This document shows positions 49,990-59,136 of a stretch of 64,000 nt of DNA, one piece after another (within the stretch, counting starts at the first letter, position 1; the number at the start of each line of letters is the position of its first letter). The translations under genes were made by a program, and so were the position numbers. The stretch lies in contig DAIMGT010000009.1 of assembly GCA_036723735.1 (NCBI GenBank), positions 28,721 to 92,720 of the forward strand, given 5' to 3'. This stretch comes from UBA4656 sp002405525. GTDB lineage: Bacteria; Pseudomonadota; Gammaproteobacteria; Xanthomonadales; Ahniellaceae. The notes below the pieces were generated by a model, which ran no database searches, was not told the origin of the DNA, and was given only the letters and a program-made list of their open reading frames with translations.

Positions 49990-51458
49990 GGCGTGTCGCC
50001 GTGTGCGGGCGCGGGCGCGGGCAGGGCTTCGGCCGACAGCACCTCCAGGTTGCCGAGCACAGAGACGCCGGCATAGAAGCCCGCCGCGTCGCCGTCGCCG
50101 ACCGACAGCGCGATGTGGCCGGCATCGAAGCCGGGCAGCGCCGCGTCGTAACTCACCCAGCGCCGCCCGTCCCAGGCCTTGATCCAGGCATGCGGCACGA
50201 AGACGTTTTCGCGGCCCGCGAACGCGGGTGCGTAGGCGAGGCCATTGACCACCCGCGCCGGCACGCCCAGCGCGCGCGCCAGCGCGGCCAGCAGCACGGC
50301 GTGCTCGGTGCAGTCGCCTTCGCGCGAGGCCACGGTCTCGGCGGCCGATGCATAGCCCACGCGCATCGACTTGTTGTCGATGTAGCCGCGCACGAAGCGC
50401 TCCAGCCGGCGCATCAGTTCGGCGCGGTCGGACGGCGGCGCTTCGCCCGCGGCCTCGCGTGCCAGCGCGCTCACCGACGCCTCGTCGTGGTTGAGCCAGC
50501 GGGTCGCCGCGGTGTCGTCGGCGACCGGCGGATCGTCGCCGCCGCGCGCGGCATCGCCCGGCCGCACGTCGACGTGCCAGCGCGCGTCGTCGCGCTCGGC
50601 CCGCTGCTCGGCGAGGCTCGGAACCGGCGCGGCGTCCTCTCCGCGGATGCGCAGCACGTAGGCGAGTCCCGCGGCGCGCTCGTCGGCCGCCAGCGCGCGC
50701 GGTGCGGCCACCATCGATCGGTCGAGGATGTCGGTCGGCTGGTTGGGCGCAGTCGCGCACGCCTTGCTGCAGGCCACCATTTCGAAGGTCGTTCCCAACA
50801 GCGGCATGGTGGCGCGGAGCACGACGTGGTCGGCGTCGACCCAGGCCGACATGCGCAGCGGCGTGCCCTGCAGGTCGGCGACCTGGTCGATCCGCGTCAG
50901 CCGCCGGGCGAGACCGTCGACCGCGATGCGCTCGCGCGCGCCGACCTCGACCTGCACCGGCAGCGCCGACAGGTTCGAGGGCTGGAAGGACAGCACCTCG
51001 TAGCGGGTGCCCTCGCGCAGCCCTTGGCGCTGCTCGGCCAGCCGCGCGCCCTCGGCCAGCACGGCGCCGGCGGGCCAGCGGATGCCGCGCCGCTGCTCGC
51101 TGGTGCCCGAACGCAGCACGAGCGCGACCTGGCCGTCGTCGTCGACCCTGCCCTCGACCGTGCTTTCGAGGCCCGACAGGCTGGTCCTCGTCATGAAGCC
51201 CAGCGGCCGGCCGTCCACGGTCTCGATGCTGCGTTCCTCGGTCGTCACCGGCAGACTGACGCCCGCGCGGTCGAGCACCATGCTCAGGCGCTCGGTGCTG
51301 GTCACGCGGTCGCCGGCCACCTGGCGGGTCGACTCCAGGTGGCCGACCTTGCGGCCGTCGAGCAGGACCTTCATCCACCGGGTTTCGCTCCCGGCATGGC
51401 TGGCGGGATGCCAAAGCAGGACCAGCGCGGCAAGCGCCGACAGCAGAAAGTGCTTCAT
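49986..51458 (-). CDS. Exported transglutaminase-like protein
   Basis: A 490-residue protein with a signal peptide (MKHFLLSALAALVLLWHPAS). The transglutaminase-like core is C-terminal: REGDCTEHAVLLAALARALG holds the catalytic Cys, VPHAWIKAWDGRRW the His and WVSYDAALPG the Asp (residues ~380-470). The N-terminal ~300 residues are a beta-rich domain with SERLSMVLDRAGVSL and LPVTTEERSIETVDG. Bacterial members are mostly peptidases or amidases. The start ATG at 51458 gives a good signal peptide. It overlaps the beta-propeller start and is divergent from purT with 98 bp between starts. Confidence 0.85.
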   Translation of the reverse strand: MKHFLLSALAALVLLWHPASHAGSETRWMKVLLDGRKVGHLESTRQVAGDRVTSTERLSMVLDRAGVSLPVTTEERSIETVDGRPLGFMTRTSLSGLESTVEGRVDDDGQVALVLRSGTSEQRRGIRWPAGAVLAEGARLAEQRQGLREGTRYEVLSFQPSNLSALPVQVEVGARERIAVDGLARRLTRIDQVADLQGTPLRMSAWVDADHVVLRATMPLLGTTFEMVACSKACATAPNQPTDILDRSMVAAPRALAADERAAGLAYVLRIRGEDAAPVPSLAEQRAERDDARWHVDVRPGDAARGGDDPPVADDTAATRWLNHDEASVSALAREAAGEAPPSDRAELMRRLERFVRGYIDNKSMRVGYASAAETVASREGDCTEHAVLLAALARALGVPARVVNGLAYAPAFAGRENVFVPHAWIKAWDGRRWVSYDAALPGFDAGHIALSVGDGDAAGFYAGVSVLGNLEVLSAEALPAPAPAHGDTP

Positions 51459-51556
51459 GGACGTCACCGGCGGGGGACGCCGCGATTGTGCCAGCGAACC
51501 CGGCTGCCCGGGGCGGCGGGAAAGGTAAACTCGGTGCTCGTCCCGGAGCCCTCCCC

Positions 51557-52747
51557 ATGACCGCGATCGGCACCCCGCTCAGCGACACCGCGACCCGTCT
51601 GCTGCTGCTGGGAGCGGGAGAGTTGGGCAAGGAGGTGGCCATCGAGGCCCAGCGTCTCGGCGTCGAGGTCATCGCCGCCGACCGCTATGCGAACGCCCCT
51701 GCGATGCAGGTCGCCCACCGCGCCTACGTGATCAACATGCTCGACCCGGACGAACTGCGCGCGCTGATCGCGCAGGAGCGCCCGCACCTCGTGGTGCCCG
51801 AGATCGAGGCCATCCACACCCCGACCCTGGTCGAACTGGAGCAGCAGGGGCTCCGCGTTGTGCCGACCGCGCGCGCGACGCGGCTGACCATGGATCGCGA
51901 AGGAATTCGCCGCCTCGCCGCCGAGGACTTGCGGCTGCCGACCAGCCCGTATCGCTTCGTCGACACCCTCGCCGAATACCGCGCGGCGGTCGCCGCGCTC
52001 GGCCTGCCCTGCGTGGTCAAGCCGGTGATGTCGTCGTCGGGCAAGGGGCAGAGCATCGTGCGCCGCGCCGCGGACGTCGACGCCGCCTGGGACTACGCGC
52101 AGAGCGGCGGCCGCGCGGGCGCGGGCCGGGTGATCGTCGAAGGTTTCGTGCCCTTCGACTACGAGATCACCCTGCTCACCGTGCGCCACCGCGACGGGAC
52201 CACGTTCTGCGAGCCGATCGGCCACTTCCAGGAGGACGGCGACTACCGCGAATCGTGGCAGCCGCAGCCGATGGCGCCGACCGCGCTGGCGCGCGCGCAG
52301 GAGATCGCGCGCGCGATCACCGACGAACTGGGCGGCACCGGCCTGTACGGCGTGGAACTGTTCGTGCGCGGTGAGGAGGTGCTGTTCAGCGAGGTCAGCC
52401 CGCGCCCTCACGACACCGGCCTGGTGACGCTGGTCTCGCAGGACCTGTCGGAGTTCGCCCTCCATGTGCGCGCCATCCTCGGCCTGCCGATCCCGACCAT
52501 CCGCCCGCTGGGCCCGAGTGCCTCGGTCGCGATTCTGGCCGACGGTCACGGCCGCGCGCCCCGTTTCCACGGCATCGCCGAGGCGCTGGCCGAGCCGGAC
52601 AGCGCGCTGCGCCTGTTCGGCAAGCCCGAGGTGCGTGGGCGGCGTCGGGTGGGCGTGGCGCTGGCGCGTGGCGACACCATCCTGCAGGCGAAGGAAAAGG
52701 CGCGCCACGTGGCCGAGCAGATCCGGATCGAACTGCAGCCTGGGTGA
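51557..52747 (+). CDS. purT: Formate-dependent phosphoribosylglycinamide formyltransferase PurT
   Basis: A 396-residue ATP-grasp enzyme that uses formate and ATP to formylate GAR in purine synthesis (E. coli PurT 392). Visible: LLLLGAGELGKEVAIEAQR (N-terminal Rossmann-like start), VVPEIEAIHT, PCVVKPVMSSSGKGQSIV (ATP-grasp loop), IVEGFVPFDYEITLLTVR and FSEVSPRPHDTGLVTL. The start at 51557 gives the standard N-terminus; an in-frame upstream ATG at 51488 would add 23 unrelated residues. It is divergent from the transglutaminase gene and followed by REP elements. Confidence 0.96.
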   Translation: MTAIGTPLSDTATRLLLLGAGELGKEVAIEAQRLGVEVIAADRYANAPAMQVAHRAYVINMLDPDELRALIAQERPHLVVPEIEAIHTPTLVELEQQGLRVVPTARATRLTMDREGIRRLAAEDLRLPTSPYRFVDTLAEYRAAVAALGLPCVVKPVMSSSGKGQSIVRRAADVDAAWDYAQSGGRAGAGRVIVEGFVPFDYEITLLTVRHRDGTTFCEPIGHFQEDGDYRESWQPQPMAPTALARAQEIARAITDELGGTGLYGVELFVRGEEVLFSEVSPRPHDTGLVTLVSQDLSEFALHVRAILGLPIPTIRPLGPSASVAILADGHGRAPRFHGIAEALAEPDSALRLFGKPEVRGRRRVGVALARGDTILQAKEKARHVAEQIRIELQPG

Positions 52748-52758
52748 TCCGCACGCCT

Positions 52759-52871
52759 GTGGGAGCGAGCAACGCTCGCGACCCGGGCCTGCAGGGTTTC
52801 CGGCACGCATCGATGCCGCGGGCGCGAGCGCTGCTCGCTCCCACAGGAACCGCTGTGGCGCTCGCTCCTGC
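52759..52871. repeat. REP-type palindrome, first tandem copy
   Basis: GTGGGAGCGAGCAACGCTCG opens the element and GCGAGCGCTGCTCGCTCCC plus AC closes the main palindrome at 52844. Between them lies a near-palindromic loop (GACCCGGGCC and onward). A further half-site CGCTCGCTCC follows to about 52871. The copy at 52920 is nearly identical over ~112 bp. Confidence 0.85.
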
Positions 52872-52919
52872 AGTGCCGGTCCTGTTGCGTGCTTCCACAA
52901 GCCCGGCCGCAATGCTCGT

Positions 52920-53031
52920 GTGGGAGCGAGCAACGCTCGCGACCCGGGCCTGCGGGGTTTCCGGCACGCATCGAGGCCGCGGTCGCGAGCGCTGCTCGCT
53001 CCCACAGGAACCGCTGCGGCACTCGCTCCCA
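52920..53031. repeat. REP-type palindrome, second tandem copy
   Basis: Starts 161 bp after the first copy and repeats it with a few substitutions (for example CTGCGGGG for CTGCAGGG). It ends in the half-site ACTCGCTCCCACAGG. The arm is the same as at 30161. Confidence 0.85.
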
Positions 53032-53066
53032 CAGGGGCGGCCGTGGCGCACCGAGGAAGACGGTGA

Positions 53067-56000
53067 CTACGCCGTGGCGGGTGCGGTCAATGCGGCATCG
53101 GCCTCGATCACCGGCGGCAGCAGCGAGTACATGACCGGGGTGACGATGCGCGCCAGCAGGGTGGAGCTGATCAGCCCGCCGATCATCACTACCGCCAGCG
53201 GCGAGTACAGCGCGGAATCGGCCAGCGCCAGCGGCGTGAGGCCGCCGATCGCGGTCACCGAGGTCAGCAGCACCGGCAGGAAGCGCGTCTCGCCGGCGCG
53301 CTCGATCGCCTCGCGCAGGGCTACGCCCTGCCGGCGCAGCTGGTTGGTGAAGTCCACCAGCAGGATCGAGTTCTTGATCTCCACCCCGATCAGGGCCACG
53401 AAGCCGATGATCGCGACGTAGGACAGGGTATAGCCGGACGCGAACAGCGCGGCCAGCGCGCCGAGGATTCCGAACGGGATCACCCCGGCCACGATCAGCA
53501 CCGAGCGAAACGAACCGAACTCCAGCACCAGTACGGCGAGGATTCCGAACACCGCGATCAGCACCGCGGTGCCCAGCCCGGCGAGGCTGCGCGCGGCGGC
53601 CTGCGCTTCGCCGCCGAAGGCGATCCGATAGCCGCGCGGCAGGTTCAGTCCGGCGAGGCGCTGCTCGATGTCGGCCGTGACGTTGCTGGTCACGAAGCCG
53701 TCGCGTACGTAGGACGTCACCGTGACCAGCCGCTCGCGGTCGTAGCGCTCGATGCGGTTGGGCCCCGAAGTGAAGCGCGGCTCGGCGATCTGCGCCAGCG
53801 GCACCGACGCCCCCGTGGTGCGACTGGTGAAGCGAAGGTCGTCGAGCAGCGCGTCGGTCGGCCGGCCCTCCATCGGCAGGCGCAGCACGATGTCGAAGGC
53901 ATCGCCGTCCGATTCGCGGAAGGTCGCCGCCGGGAAGCCCGCCACCGCCAGTCGCGTCGCGCGGTCGATGTCGGCGCTCTGGATGCCGAGCAGTCCGGCG
54001 CGCGCGAGGTCGACCCCGAGGTCGAGGTCGATGCGCGGCAGGCGCATGGGATTGGTGACATCGCGCGTTCCCGGCGTTCCCTCGACCAGCGATTCGACTT
54101 CGGCCGCCAGGCGTTCCAGCACCGCGAGTTCCGGGCCGATGATGCGCACCGCCACGGGGGCCTCGATCGGTGGCCCGTTCTCGAAGCGGCGCACCACGAT
54201 CTGCGCGTCGGCGAAGTCGGCGAAGGCAGCGCGCAACTCGTCGAGAAGCGCCAGCGATTCGGCGCCGCGCCAGGCGTCGAGGGCGACGAAAACCTCGGCA
54301 GTGCTGGAGCGCTGCTCCAGCGGGAACACGTTGTAGTAGACCAGCGGGTTGCCCTTGCCGAGGTTGGCCATCGCGTGCCGTACCTCGGGGTGCTTCGCGA
54401 GTTCGTGCTCGACCAGCCGCAGCGCGCGGTCGGTGGCGTCCAGCGCCGCGCCCTCGGGTGCCTTGACCGTGATCAGGAACTGCGGCTTGTCGGCCGGCGG
54501 GAACAGCGAGAAGCCGATTGCCGGGACCAGCCCCAGGCTGGCGCCGAACAGCCCGAAGCAGACCGCCAGCGCCGTCCATGGGCGCAGCAGGGCGCGGTGC
54601 ATCAGCGGCTGGTAGAACGCATGGATGCCCCGCTTGACCCAGCGCAGCGCAGCGTTGCCTTCGGGGTCGGCGTGGCGCGGCAGGAAGCGGCTGGCGAGAA
54701 AGGGCACGATGGTGAAAGCGACCAGCAGCGAGGCGAGGATGGTCAGCACCACCGCCAGCGGCAGGCCGCGGGTGAACTTGCCCGCGCCCTCCGGCAGGTT
54801 CAGCAGCGGCAGGAAGGCGAAGATCAGGGTCGCCGTGCAGCCGAGCACGGCGAGCGAGATCTGATCGGTGGCCACGATCGCGGCCTGCGCGCGGGCGTAG
54901 CCTTCGCGCAGGTGGCGCGCGATGTTCTCCACCACCACGATCGCATCGTCGACCAGCAGGCCCAGTGCGACCACGAAGCCCGCGATCGAGATCTGGTTCA
55001 GCGAGAAGCCGAGGAACCACAGGCCGGCTAGCCCCATCGCCAGCGACAGCGGGATCGCCACCATCACGATGCCGGCCGCGCGCAGGCCCAGCGGCAGGAG
55101 GGTCAGCGACACCAGGGCGATGGCGATCAGGAAGTCGATGCCCAGCCGGGTCAGGCGATCGGAGACGTTGGCCGCCTGCTCGAAGCCGAGCACCAGTTCC
55201 AAGGCCGGCGGCAGGTCCGCCCGGAACGCCTCCATGCGCCGGTCCAGCGCGCGCTGCACGTCGAAGATGTTCTCCCCGTCCTTCATGTTGGCAGTCACGA
55301 AGGCCGCGCGCCGGCCGTTCCAACGGCCGAGGTAGCGCGTTTCCTCGGTGGCCCAGCGCACGTCGGCCACGTCGCGCAGGCGCACCACGCGGCCATCGCG
55401 TGTGGAGACCACGGTGTCGGCGATCTCGTCGAGCGATTCGAAGTCGCCGGTGGCCTTGATGTTGTACCGGCGTGCGCCGACCTCGACCGCGCCGCCGGGC
55501 ACGCTCGCGCCCTCGCCCTCGACCGCCGCCGTCAGGCTGCCGAGATCGACGCCGAGCGCGGCCATCCGCGGCAGGTCGAGAGCCACCCGCACCTCCGGTT
55601 CGGGGAAGGCCCAGCGGTCGGCGCGCCGGATGCCGGGCACGGTCTCGATCGCTTCCTCGAGGTCCTCGGCCACCCGGCGCAGGGTTCGCGCATCGACGGT
55701 GTCGCCGACCAGCGCGTACTGCACGATGTTGACCAGCGACGGGTTGGTCTTGCGCAGGATCACCTCGCGGATCTCCGCCGGCAGGCTGCCGCGCAGCGCG
55801 TTCACCTCGCGCACCACCTCGTCGTACTTCTTGTCCGGGTCGGTGCTCCAGTCGAACTCGACGCGGATCACGCCGAGGCCGTCCTCGCTGGTCGAGCGGA
55901 TGTCGTTGACGTCGTCGAGTTCGGCGATGGCGTCCTCGATCGGGCGCACCGCGAGGCGCTCGACGTCCGCCGGATCGGCGCCCGGGAAGACCACGATCAC

Positions 56001-56138
56001 ACTGGTCACAGGGATCGGGAACGACGGGTCTTCCTGCCGCGGGATGGCGCTGAAGGCGTAGGCGCCCAGCGCGACCAGCAGGGCGAACACCACCAGCGTG
56101 AACTGCCAGCGTTCGACGGCGAACTTCCAGATCCGCAT
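53067..56138 (-). CDS. RND-family efflux transporter permease (HAE1-like)
   Basis: A 1023-residue inner-membrane RND pump subunit. The N-terminal helix (FTLVVFALLVALGAYAF) precedes IPRQEDPSFPIPVTSVIVVF, the usual HAE1-type porter entry. TM4 has the charged motif GLLVDDAIVVVENIARH, expected for proton coupling. A second periplasmic loop domain and the repeat of the membrane half follow, giving about 12 helices. Substrate range (drugs, detergents, or lipids) cannot be set from this. It follows the adaptor gene by 46 bp; no outer-membrane channel gene is in the operon, so TolC encoded elsewhere is probable. Confidence 0.93.
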   Translation of the reverse strand: MRIWKFAVERWQFTLVVFALLVALGAYAFSAIPRQEDPSFPIPVTSVIVVFPGADPADVERLAVRPIEDAIAELDDVNDIRSTSEDGLGVIRVEFDWSTDPDKKYDEVVREVNALRGSLPAEIREVILRKTNPSLVNIVQYALVGDTVDARTLRRVAEDLEEAIETVPGIRRADRWAFPEPEVRVALDLPRMAALGVDLGSLTAAVEGEGASVPGGAVEVGARRYNIKATGDFESLDEIADTVVSTRDGRVVRLRDVADVRWATEETRYLGRWNGRRAAFVTANMKDGENIFDVQRALDRRMEAFRADLPPALELVLGFEQAANVSDRLTRLGIDFLIAIALVSLTLLPLGLRAAGIVMVAIPLSLAMGLAGLWFLGFSLNQISIAGFVVALGLLVDDAIVVVENIARHLREGYARAQAAIVATDQISLAVLGCTATLIFAFLPLLNLPEGAGKFTRGLPLAVVLTILASLLVAFTIVPFLASRFLPRHADPEGNAALRWVKRGIHAFYQPLMHRALLRPWTALAVCFGLFGASLGLVPAIGFSLFPPADKPQFLITVKAPEGAALDATDRALRLVEHELAKHPEVRHAMANLGKGNPLVYYNVFPLEQRSSTAEVFVALDAWRGAESLALLDELRAAFADFADAQIVVRRFENGPPIEAPVAVRIIGPELAVLERLAAEVESLVEGTPGTRDVTNPMRLPRIDLDLGVDLARAGLLGIQSADIDRATRLAVAGFPAATFRESDGDAFDIVLRLPMEGRPTDALLDDLRFTSRTTGASVPLAQIAEPRFTSGPNRIERYDRERLVTVTSYVRDGFVTSNVTADIEQRLAGLNLPRGYRIAFGGEAQAAARSLAGLGTAVLIAVFGILAVLVLEFGSFRSVLIVAGVIPFGILGALAALFASGYTLSYVAIIGFVALIGVEIKNSILLVDFTNQLRRQGVALREAIERAGETRFLPVLLTSVTAIGGLTPLALADSALYSPLAVVMIGGLISSTLLARIVTPVMYSLLPPVIEADAALTAPATA

Positions 56139-56184
56139 GGCGTTGCTCCTCGACGCGCCGGGCGCGGGCCGGTGGGGTGGGGGA

Positions 56185-57237
56185 CTACTCGCTGACCAGA
56201 CGCACGGCTTCGCCGTCGTCGACGTAGGCCGCCCCGCCGACCACCACCGCGTCGTCCCTTGCGAGCCCGGAAATCACGGCGACACGGCCGTCGGCGATGG
56301 CGCCCAACACCACCGCGCGCGACCGCGCGCGACCGTCGGCGACCACCAGCACCTTGCCTTCGCCGCCGTCGGCGCGGAGCAGGGCAGACACCGGTACCGA
56401 CAACATCGACCGCGCGTCGGCGGGGGTCGCCTCGACACGGGCGACGAGGCCGCTGCGCAGCAGCGAGTCCGCGTCATCGACCGCGAACTCGACGTCGATT
56501 GCGCCGGTGGCGGGGTCGGCCGCGCCGGCGATTCGCGCCACTCGCGACGGGAAACGGCGCCCCGGCAGCGCGTCGACCCGCACTTCGGCGGCATCGCCGG
56601 CGGCGAGGCGCAGTGCGTCGCGGTCGGCGAGCGCGGCGCGCAGCAGCCATCCCCTCGATTCTCCGGCCAGGGTCAGCACGGGTTGGCCGGCGGCGACCAC
56701 CTCGCCGGGCTCGGCCAGGCGAGCCTTGATCCGGCCGCCGGCGGGCGCGACCACGGTCGCGAACTGCTGGTTGAAGCGCGCCGCACGCAGGTCGGCCGCT
56801 GCGACCTCCCGCGCAGTGGCGGCGTTGTCCCGGGCCTCGCGGGCGATCAGGCCGCGCGCGAACATTTCCTCGGCGCGCGCCAAGTCGCGCTCGGCCTTTG
56901 TCAGCGCCTGCGCCGCGCGCTCGACCGCGGCGCCGGTCTCGGTGCGGTCGAGGCGCGCCAGCACCTCGCCGGCGCGCACGTTGTCGCCCGCGTCGACCGC
57001 CACTTCGGCCACCACGCCCGACACCTTGAAGGACAGCCGCAGTTCATCCGAGCCCTCCAGCCGGCCCGTGGCGCGCACGGCCGCCGCGGCACCGGCCGGC
57101 GACGGGGTGGCGACCACCACCGGGCGCGGCGTCGGCGCCGCATCGGCATCGGGGTCGGTGGCGCGGGCACCGCAGCCGGCCAGCCCGGGCAGGCCGACGA
57201 GCAGGAGCGGAAGCATGTGGCGGCGGAATGCAGACAT
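56185..57237 (-). CDS. RND efflux periplasmic adaptor lipoprotein
   Basis: A 350-residue membrane-fusion protein. The signal peptide ends in the lipobox LAGC, with Cys at residue 22. Typical blocks follow: a lipoyl-like SFKVSGVVAEVAVDAGDNVRAGEVLARLD, an alpha-hairpin (ERAAQALTKAERDLARAEEMF), the returning ATVVAPAGGRIKARLAEPG and membrane-proximal beta domains. It bridges the RND permease and an outer-membrane channel. The ATG at 57237 begins MSAFRRHMLPLLL. It lies between the TetR gene (64 bp upstream) and the permease gene on the same strand. Confidence 0.92.
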   Translation of the reverse strand: MSAFRRHMLPLLLVGLPGLAGCGARATDPDADAAPTPRPVVVATPSPAGAAAAVRATGRLEGSDELRLSFKVSGVVAEVAVDAGDNVRAGEVLARLDRTETGAAVERAAQALTKAERDLARAEEMFARGLIAREARDNAATAREVAAADLRAARFNQQFATVVAPAGGRIKARLAEPGEVVAAGQPVLTLAGESRGWLLRAALADRDALRLAAGDAAEVRVDALPGRRFPSRVARIAGAADPATGAIDVEFAVDDADSLLRSGLVARVEATPADARSMLSVPVSALLRADGGEGKVLVVADGRARSRAVVLGAIADGRVAVISGLARDDAVVVGGAAYVDDGEAVRLVSE

Positions 57238-57301
57238 GGCGGATCCTTTGCGTTGAGGCATTTGTCCAGCAACTGGATGGGTGTCGATCATCGATAGCAC
57301 G

Positions 57302-57949
57302 TCAGGCCGTTCCGGGCGGCGTCAGCGCCCGGCGCAGCATCAGGAATGCCTGGTCGATCACGGCGCCGGTGCTCACGCCGCGGCGCGCGATCAGCGCGGC
57401 CTTGGTCGCGGCGACCTGGATGATCCCGTGGGTCATGCCCCACAGCGCGATCCCGATCATCCGCGGGTCGCCGGCGTCGGTGCGGATCGAGCCGTCGGCG
57501 ATGCCGCGTTCGATCGCCTGCTCCATCAGGGTCTTGATCCGCTCGCCGCCGTCCAGCGCGCGAAGGTCCGCCGACTGCGGATCCGAGGTTTCCGGCTTGC
57601 GCGCCTCGAAGCGGCTCATCGCTTCGAAGAAATGCGGCATTTCGGCCGCGAAGGCAACATAGGCGCGACCGATCGCCTCGCACTGGTCGCGGCCACAGGC
57701 GTGCCGCGCCACGGCGTCGGCAAAACGTTGGTGCAGGAAGGCGCCGGCGACCTCGCACAGCGCGGCCTGCAGCGCGGTCTTGTCCTTGAAGTACAGATAG
57801 ACCAGCGCACGCGACAGCCGCGCCTGGCGGGCCACGGCGTCCATGGTCACCATGTCCCAGCCCTGGCGCAGGGCAAGTTCGGCCGCGGCCGCCACGATCT
57901 CGCCGCGGCGGCGTTCCTTCTCCTCCTGGCGGCGCAGGGCGGTGTTCAC
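57302..57949 (-). CDS. TetR/AcrR family regulator of the RND operon
   Basis: A 215-residue repressor-type regulator. The helix-turn-helix is GEIVAAAAELALRQGWDMVT, MDAVARQARLSRALVYLYFK, DKTALQAALCE. The start is GTG at 57949. On the minus strand a TTGACA hexamer (57986-57981) lies about 30 bp upstream, overlapping the near-palindrome GACACGCGTC. If it is the -35 box, the transcript would begin only a few bases before the GTG; I see no strong -10. As first gene of the operon it probably controls its own expression and that of the pump. Confidence 0.9.
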   Translation of the reverse strand: MNTALRRQEEKERRRGEIVAAAAELALRQGWDMVTMDAVARQARLSRALVYLYFKDKTALQAALCEVAGAFLHQRFADAVARHACGRDQCEAIGRAYVAFAAEMPHFFEAMSRFEARKPETSDPQSADLRALDGGERIKTLMEQAIERGIADGSIRTDAGDPRMIGIALWGMTHGIIQVAATKAALIARRGVSTGAVIDQAFLMLRRALTPPGTA

Positions 57950-57976
57950 GGCGGGCAGTCTGCGCCCGACGTTAGA

Positions 57977-57986
57977 CGCGTGTCAA
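57977..57986 (-). promoter_or_regulatory. Candidate -35 box/operator of the tetR-adaptor-RND operon
   Basis: Minus-strand TTGACA (57986-57981) continues into CGCGTC, forming the near-palindrome GACACGCGTC around a central ACGCGT. A weakly matching -10 (CAGACT or GCAGAC) lies 17-18 bp downstream. This is an inferred autoregulatory site. Confidence 0.35.
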
Positions 57987-58035
57987 GTGATTGGACGGGT
58001 GGCGGAAGTCATGCGGTTGGGCAGAGCCCAGGGCC

Positions 58036-58602
58036 CTAATCGGCGCGCCACGCTGCGGCCAAAGCCTGCCACCCCGACGGCCCCACCCGCCGCAGCGTCG
58101 CCAGATTCCGCTCAACGATCGCGTCGGGATCGGGATACGCCTGCACCGCGCGATCGATGCTCTCCTCGCGCAGCAGATGCAGCAGGGGCACGGGCGACCG
58201 GTTGCTGGCGTTCGCGACGTCGTCCGGGTCGCTGCCGGCGAACACGTAGTGCGGATGGAAACTCGCCACCTGCAGCACGCCTGCCAGTCCGAGATCCTCG
58301 ATCTCGGCGTCGGCCACGTCGAGGAAGTCGTTGTAGTCGAGGAAGTCGGCCAGTACGTGCGGATGCAGCAGGAGGGTCGTCTCGACCGCATCGATCGGCG
58401 CGGCGGCCAGCGCTTCCAGTTCGCGCCGCAGCTCGGCGCGCAGCACCTCGGGATCGCGCGCGGCGCTCACCACCCAGCGGATCCGCCCCCGTACGTGCAC
58501 GGCCTTGGCGAAGGGGCACAGTTCGAGCCCGATCACGGCCTGTTCCAGCCAGGCGCGGGTGCGCACGAGCGCGTCGTCGGTGACGGGGTCCGGGTTTGCC
58601 AT
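58036..58602 (-). CDS. DUF1415 family protein
   Basis: A 188-residue soluble protein of DUF1415, common in Xanthomonadales and related bacteria. Family features include RTRAWLEQAVIGLELCPFAK at the N-terminus, TTLLLHPHVLADFLDYNDFL, VASFHPHYVFAGSDPDDVAN and RSPVPLLHLLREESIDRAV. Two conserved His and a Cys may bind metal, but the function is not known. It is upstream of the TetR gene on the same strand, 86 bp away, with a promoter for the latter between them, so it is probably independent. Confidence 0.9.
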   Translation of the reverse strand: MANPDPVTDDALVRTRAWLEQAVIGLELCPFAKAVHVRGRIRWVVSAARDPEVLRAELRRELEALAAAPIDAVETTLLLHPHVLADFLDYNDFLDVADAEIEDLGLAGVLQVASFHPHYVFAGSDPDDVANASNRSPVPLLHLLREESIDRAVQAYPDPDAIVERNLATLRRVGPSGWQALAAAWRAD

Positions 58603-58677
58603 CGCACGCAGCGTTCACGCGGGCTTATCGCCGCGGCAGGAAGTATCGCGCGCTGGCGACCGGGCGGGTGGGGTGCG

Positions 58678-59136
58678 GTGGACGCGATCAGGCTCACCGC
58701 CCTGCACCGCAGTGCGATTGCCGAGTGGCTGCGCAGCGCCCCGTGGGCGTGGCCGGTGTTCGAGGCGCTGCACATCGCGGGCTTCGCGCTGCTGTTCGGC
58801 AGCATCGCGGTGGTCGACCTGCGGGTGCTGGGCTTTGGCGCCAGGCTGGATGCGCGCGCGCTGGGTCGATTCGTGTTGCCGGCCACGCGCGCGGGTTTCG
58901 CGCTGGCGCTCGCCACCGGCGTGCCGATGGCGGTGGCGCAGGCGACCGAGCTGTGGTTCAACCGCGCGTTCCGCCTGAAGCTGCTGCTGCTGGCGATCGC
59001 GCTGTGCAACGTGATCGTGTTCCACGCGCGTCGCGGGCTGAATCGCCGCGACGCTCCGGCCAAGGCTCAGGCGGCGCTCTCGCTGGCCTGCTGGTTCCTG
59101 ATCATCGCCGCCGGAAGGGGTATCGCCTATGTCTAG
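58678..59136 (+). CDS. DUF6644-like integral membrane protein
   Basis: A 152-residue membrane protein with four hydrophobic helices (~22-42, 58-80, 95-115 and 128-148). VFEALHIAGFALLFGSIAV with its His and FVLPATRAGFALALATGVPM match a DUF6644-like pattern. Function unknown. The GTG at 58678 is the likely start; the frame is open further upstream through antisense coding of DUF1415. Its end overlaps the next gene by 8 bp, indicating coupling with the secreted DUF6152-like protein. Confidence 0.7.
   Translation: MDAIRLTALHRSAIAEWLRSAPWAWPVFEALHIAGFALLFGSIAVVDLRVLGFGARLDARALGRFVLPATRAGFALALATGVPMAVAQATELWFNRAFRLKLLLLAIALCNVIVFHARRGLNRRDAPAKAQAALSLACWFLIIAAGRGIAYV

Larger units (their letters stand above)
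52748..53066. other. 319-bp gap between purT and the RND gene, filled with REP elements
   Basis: The gap between the two convergent genes contains two near-identical REP-type palindromes in tandem plus partial copies of the half-element GCTCGCTCCCACAGG. No gene is seen. Confidence 0.85.

Noticed and set aside
52759..53031. CRISPR-like tandem repeats
   Set aside because: Only two long palindromic copies with a 161-bp period and no regular spacers; they fit REP elements.
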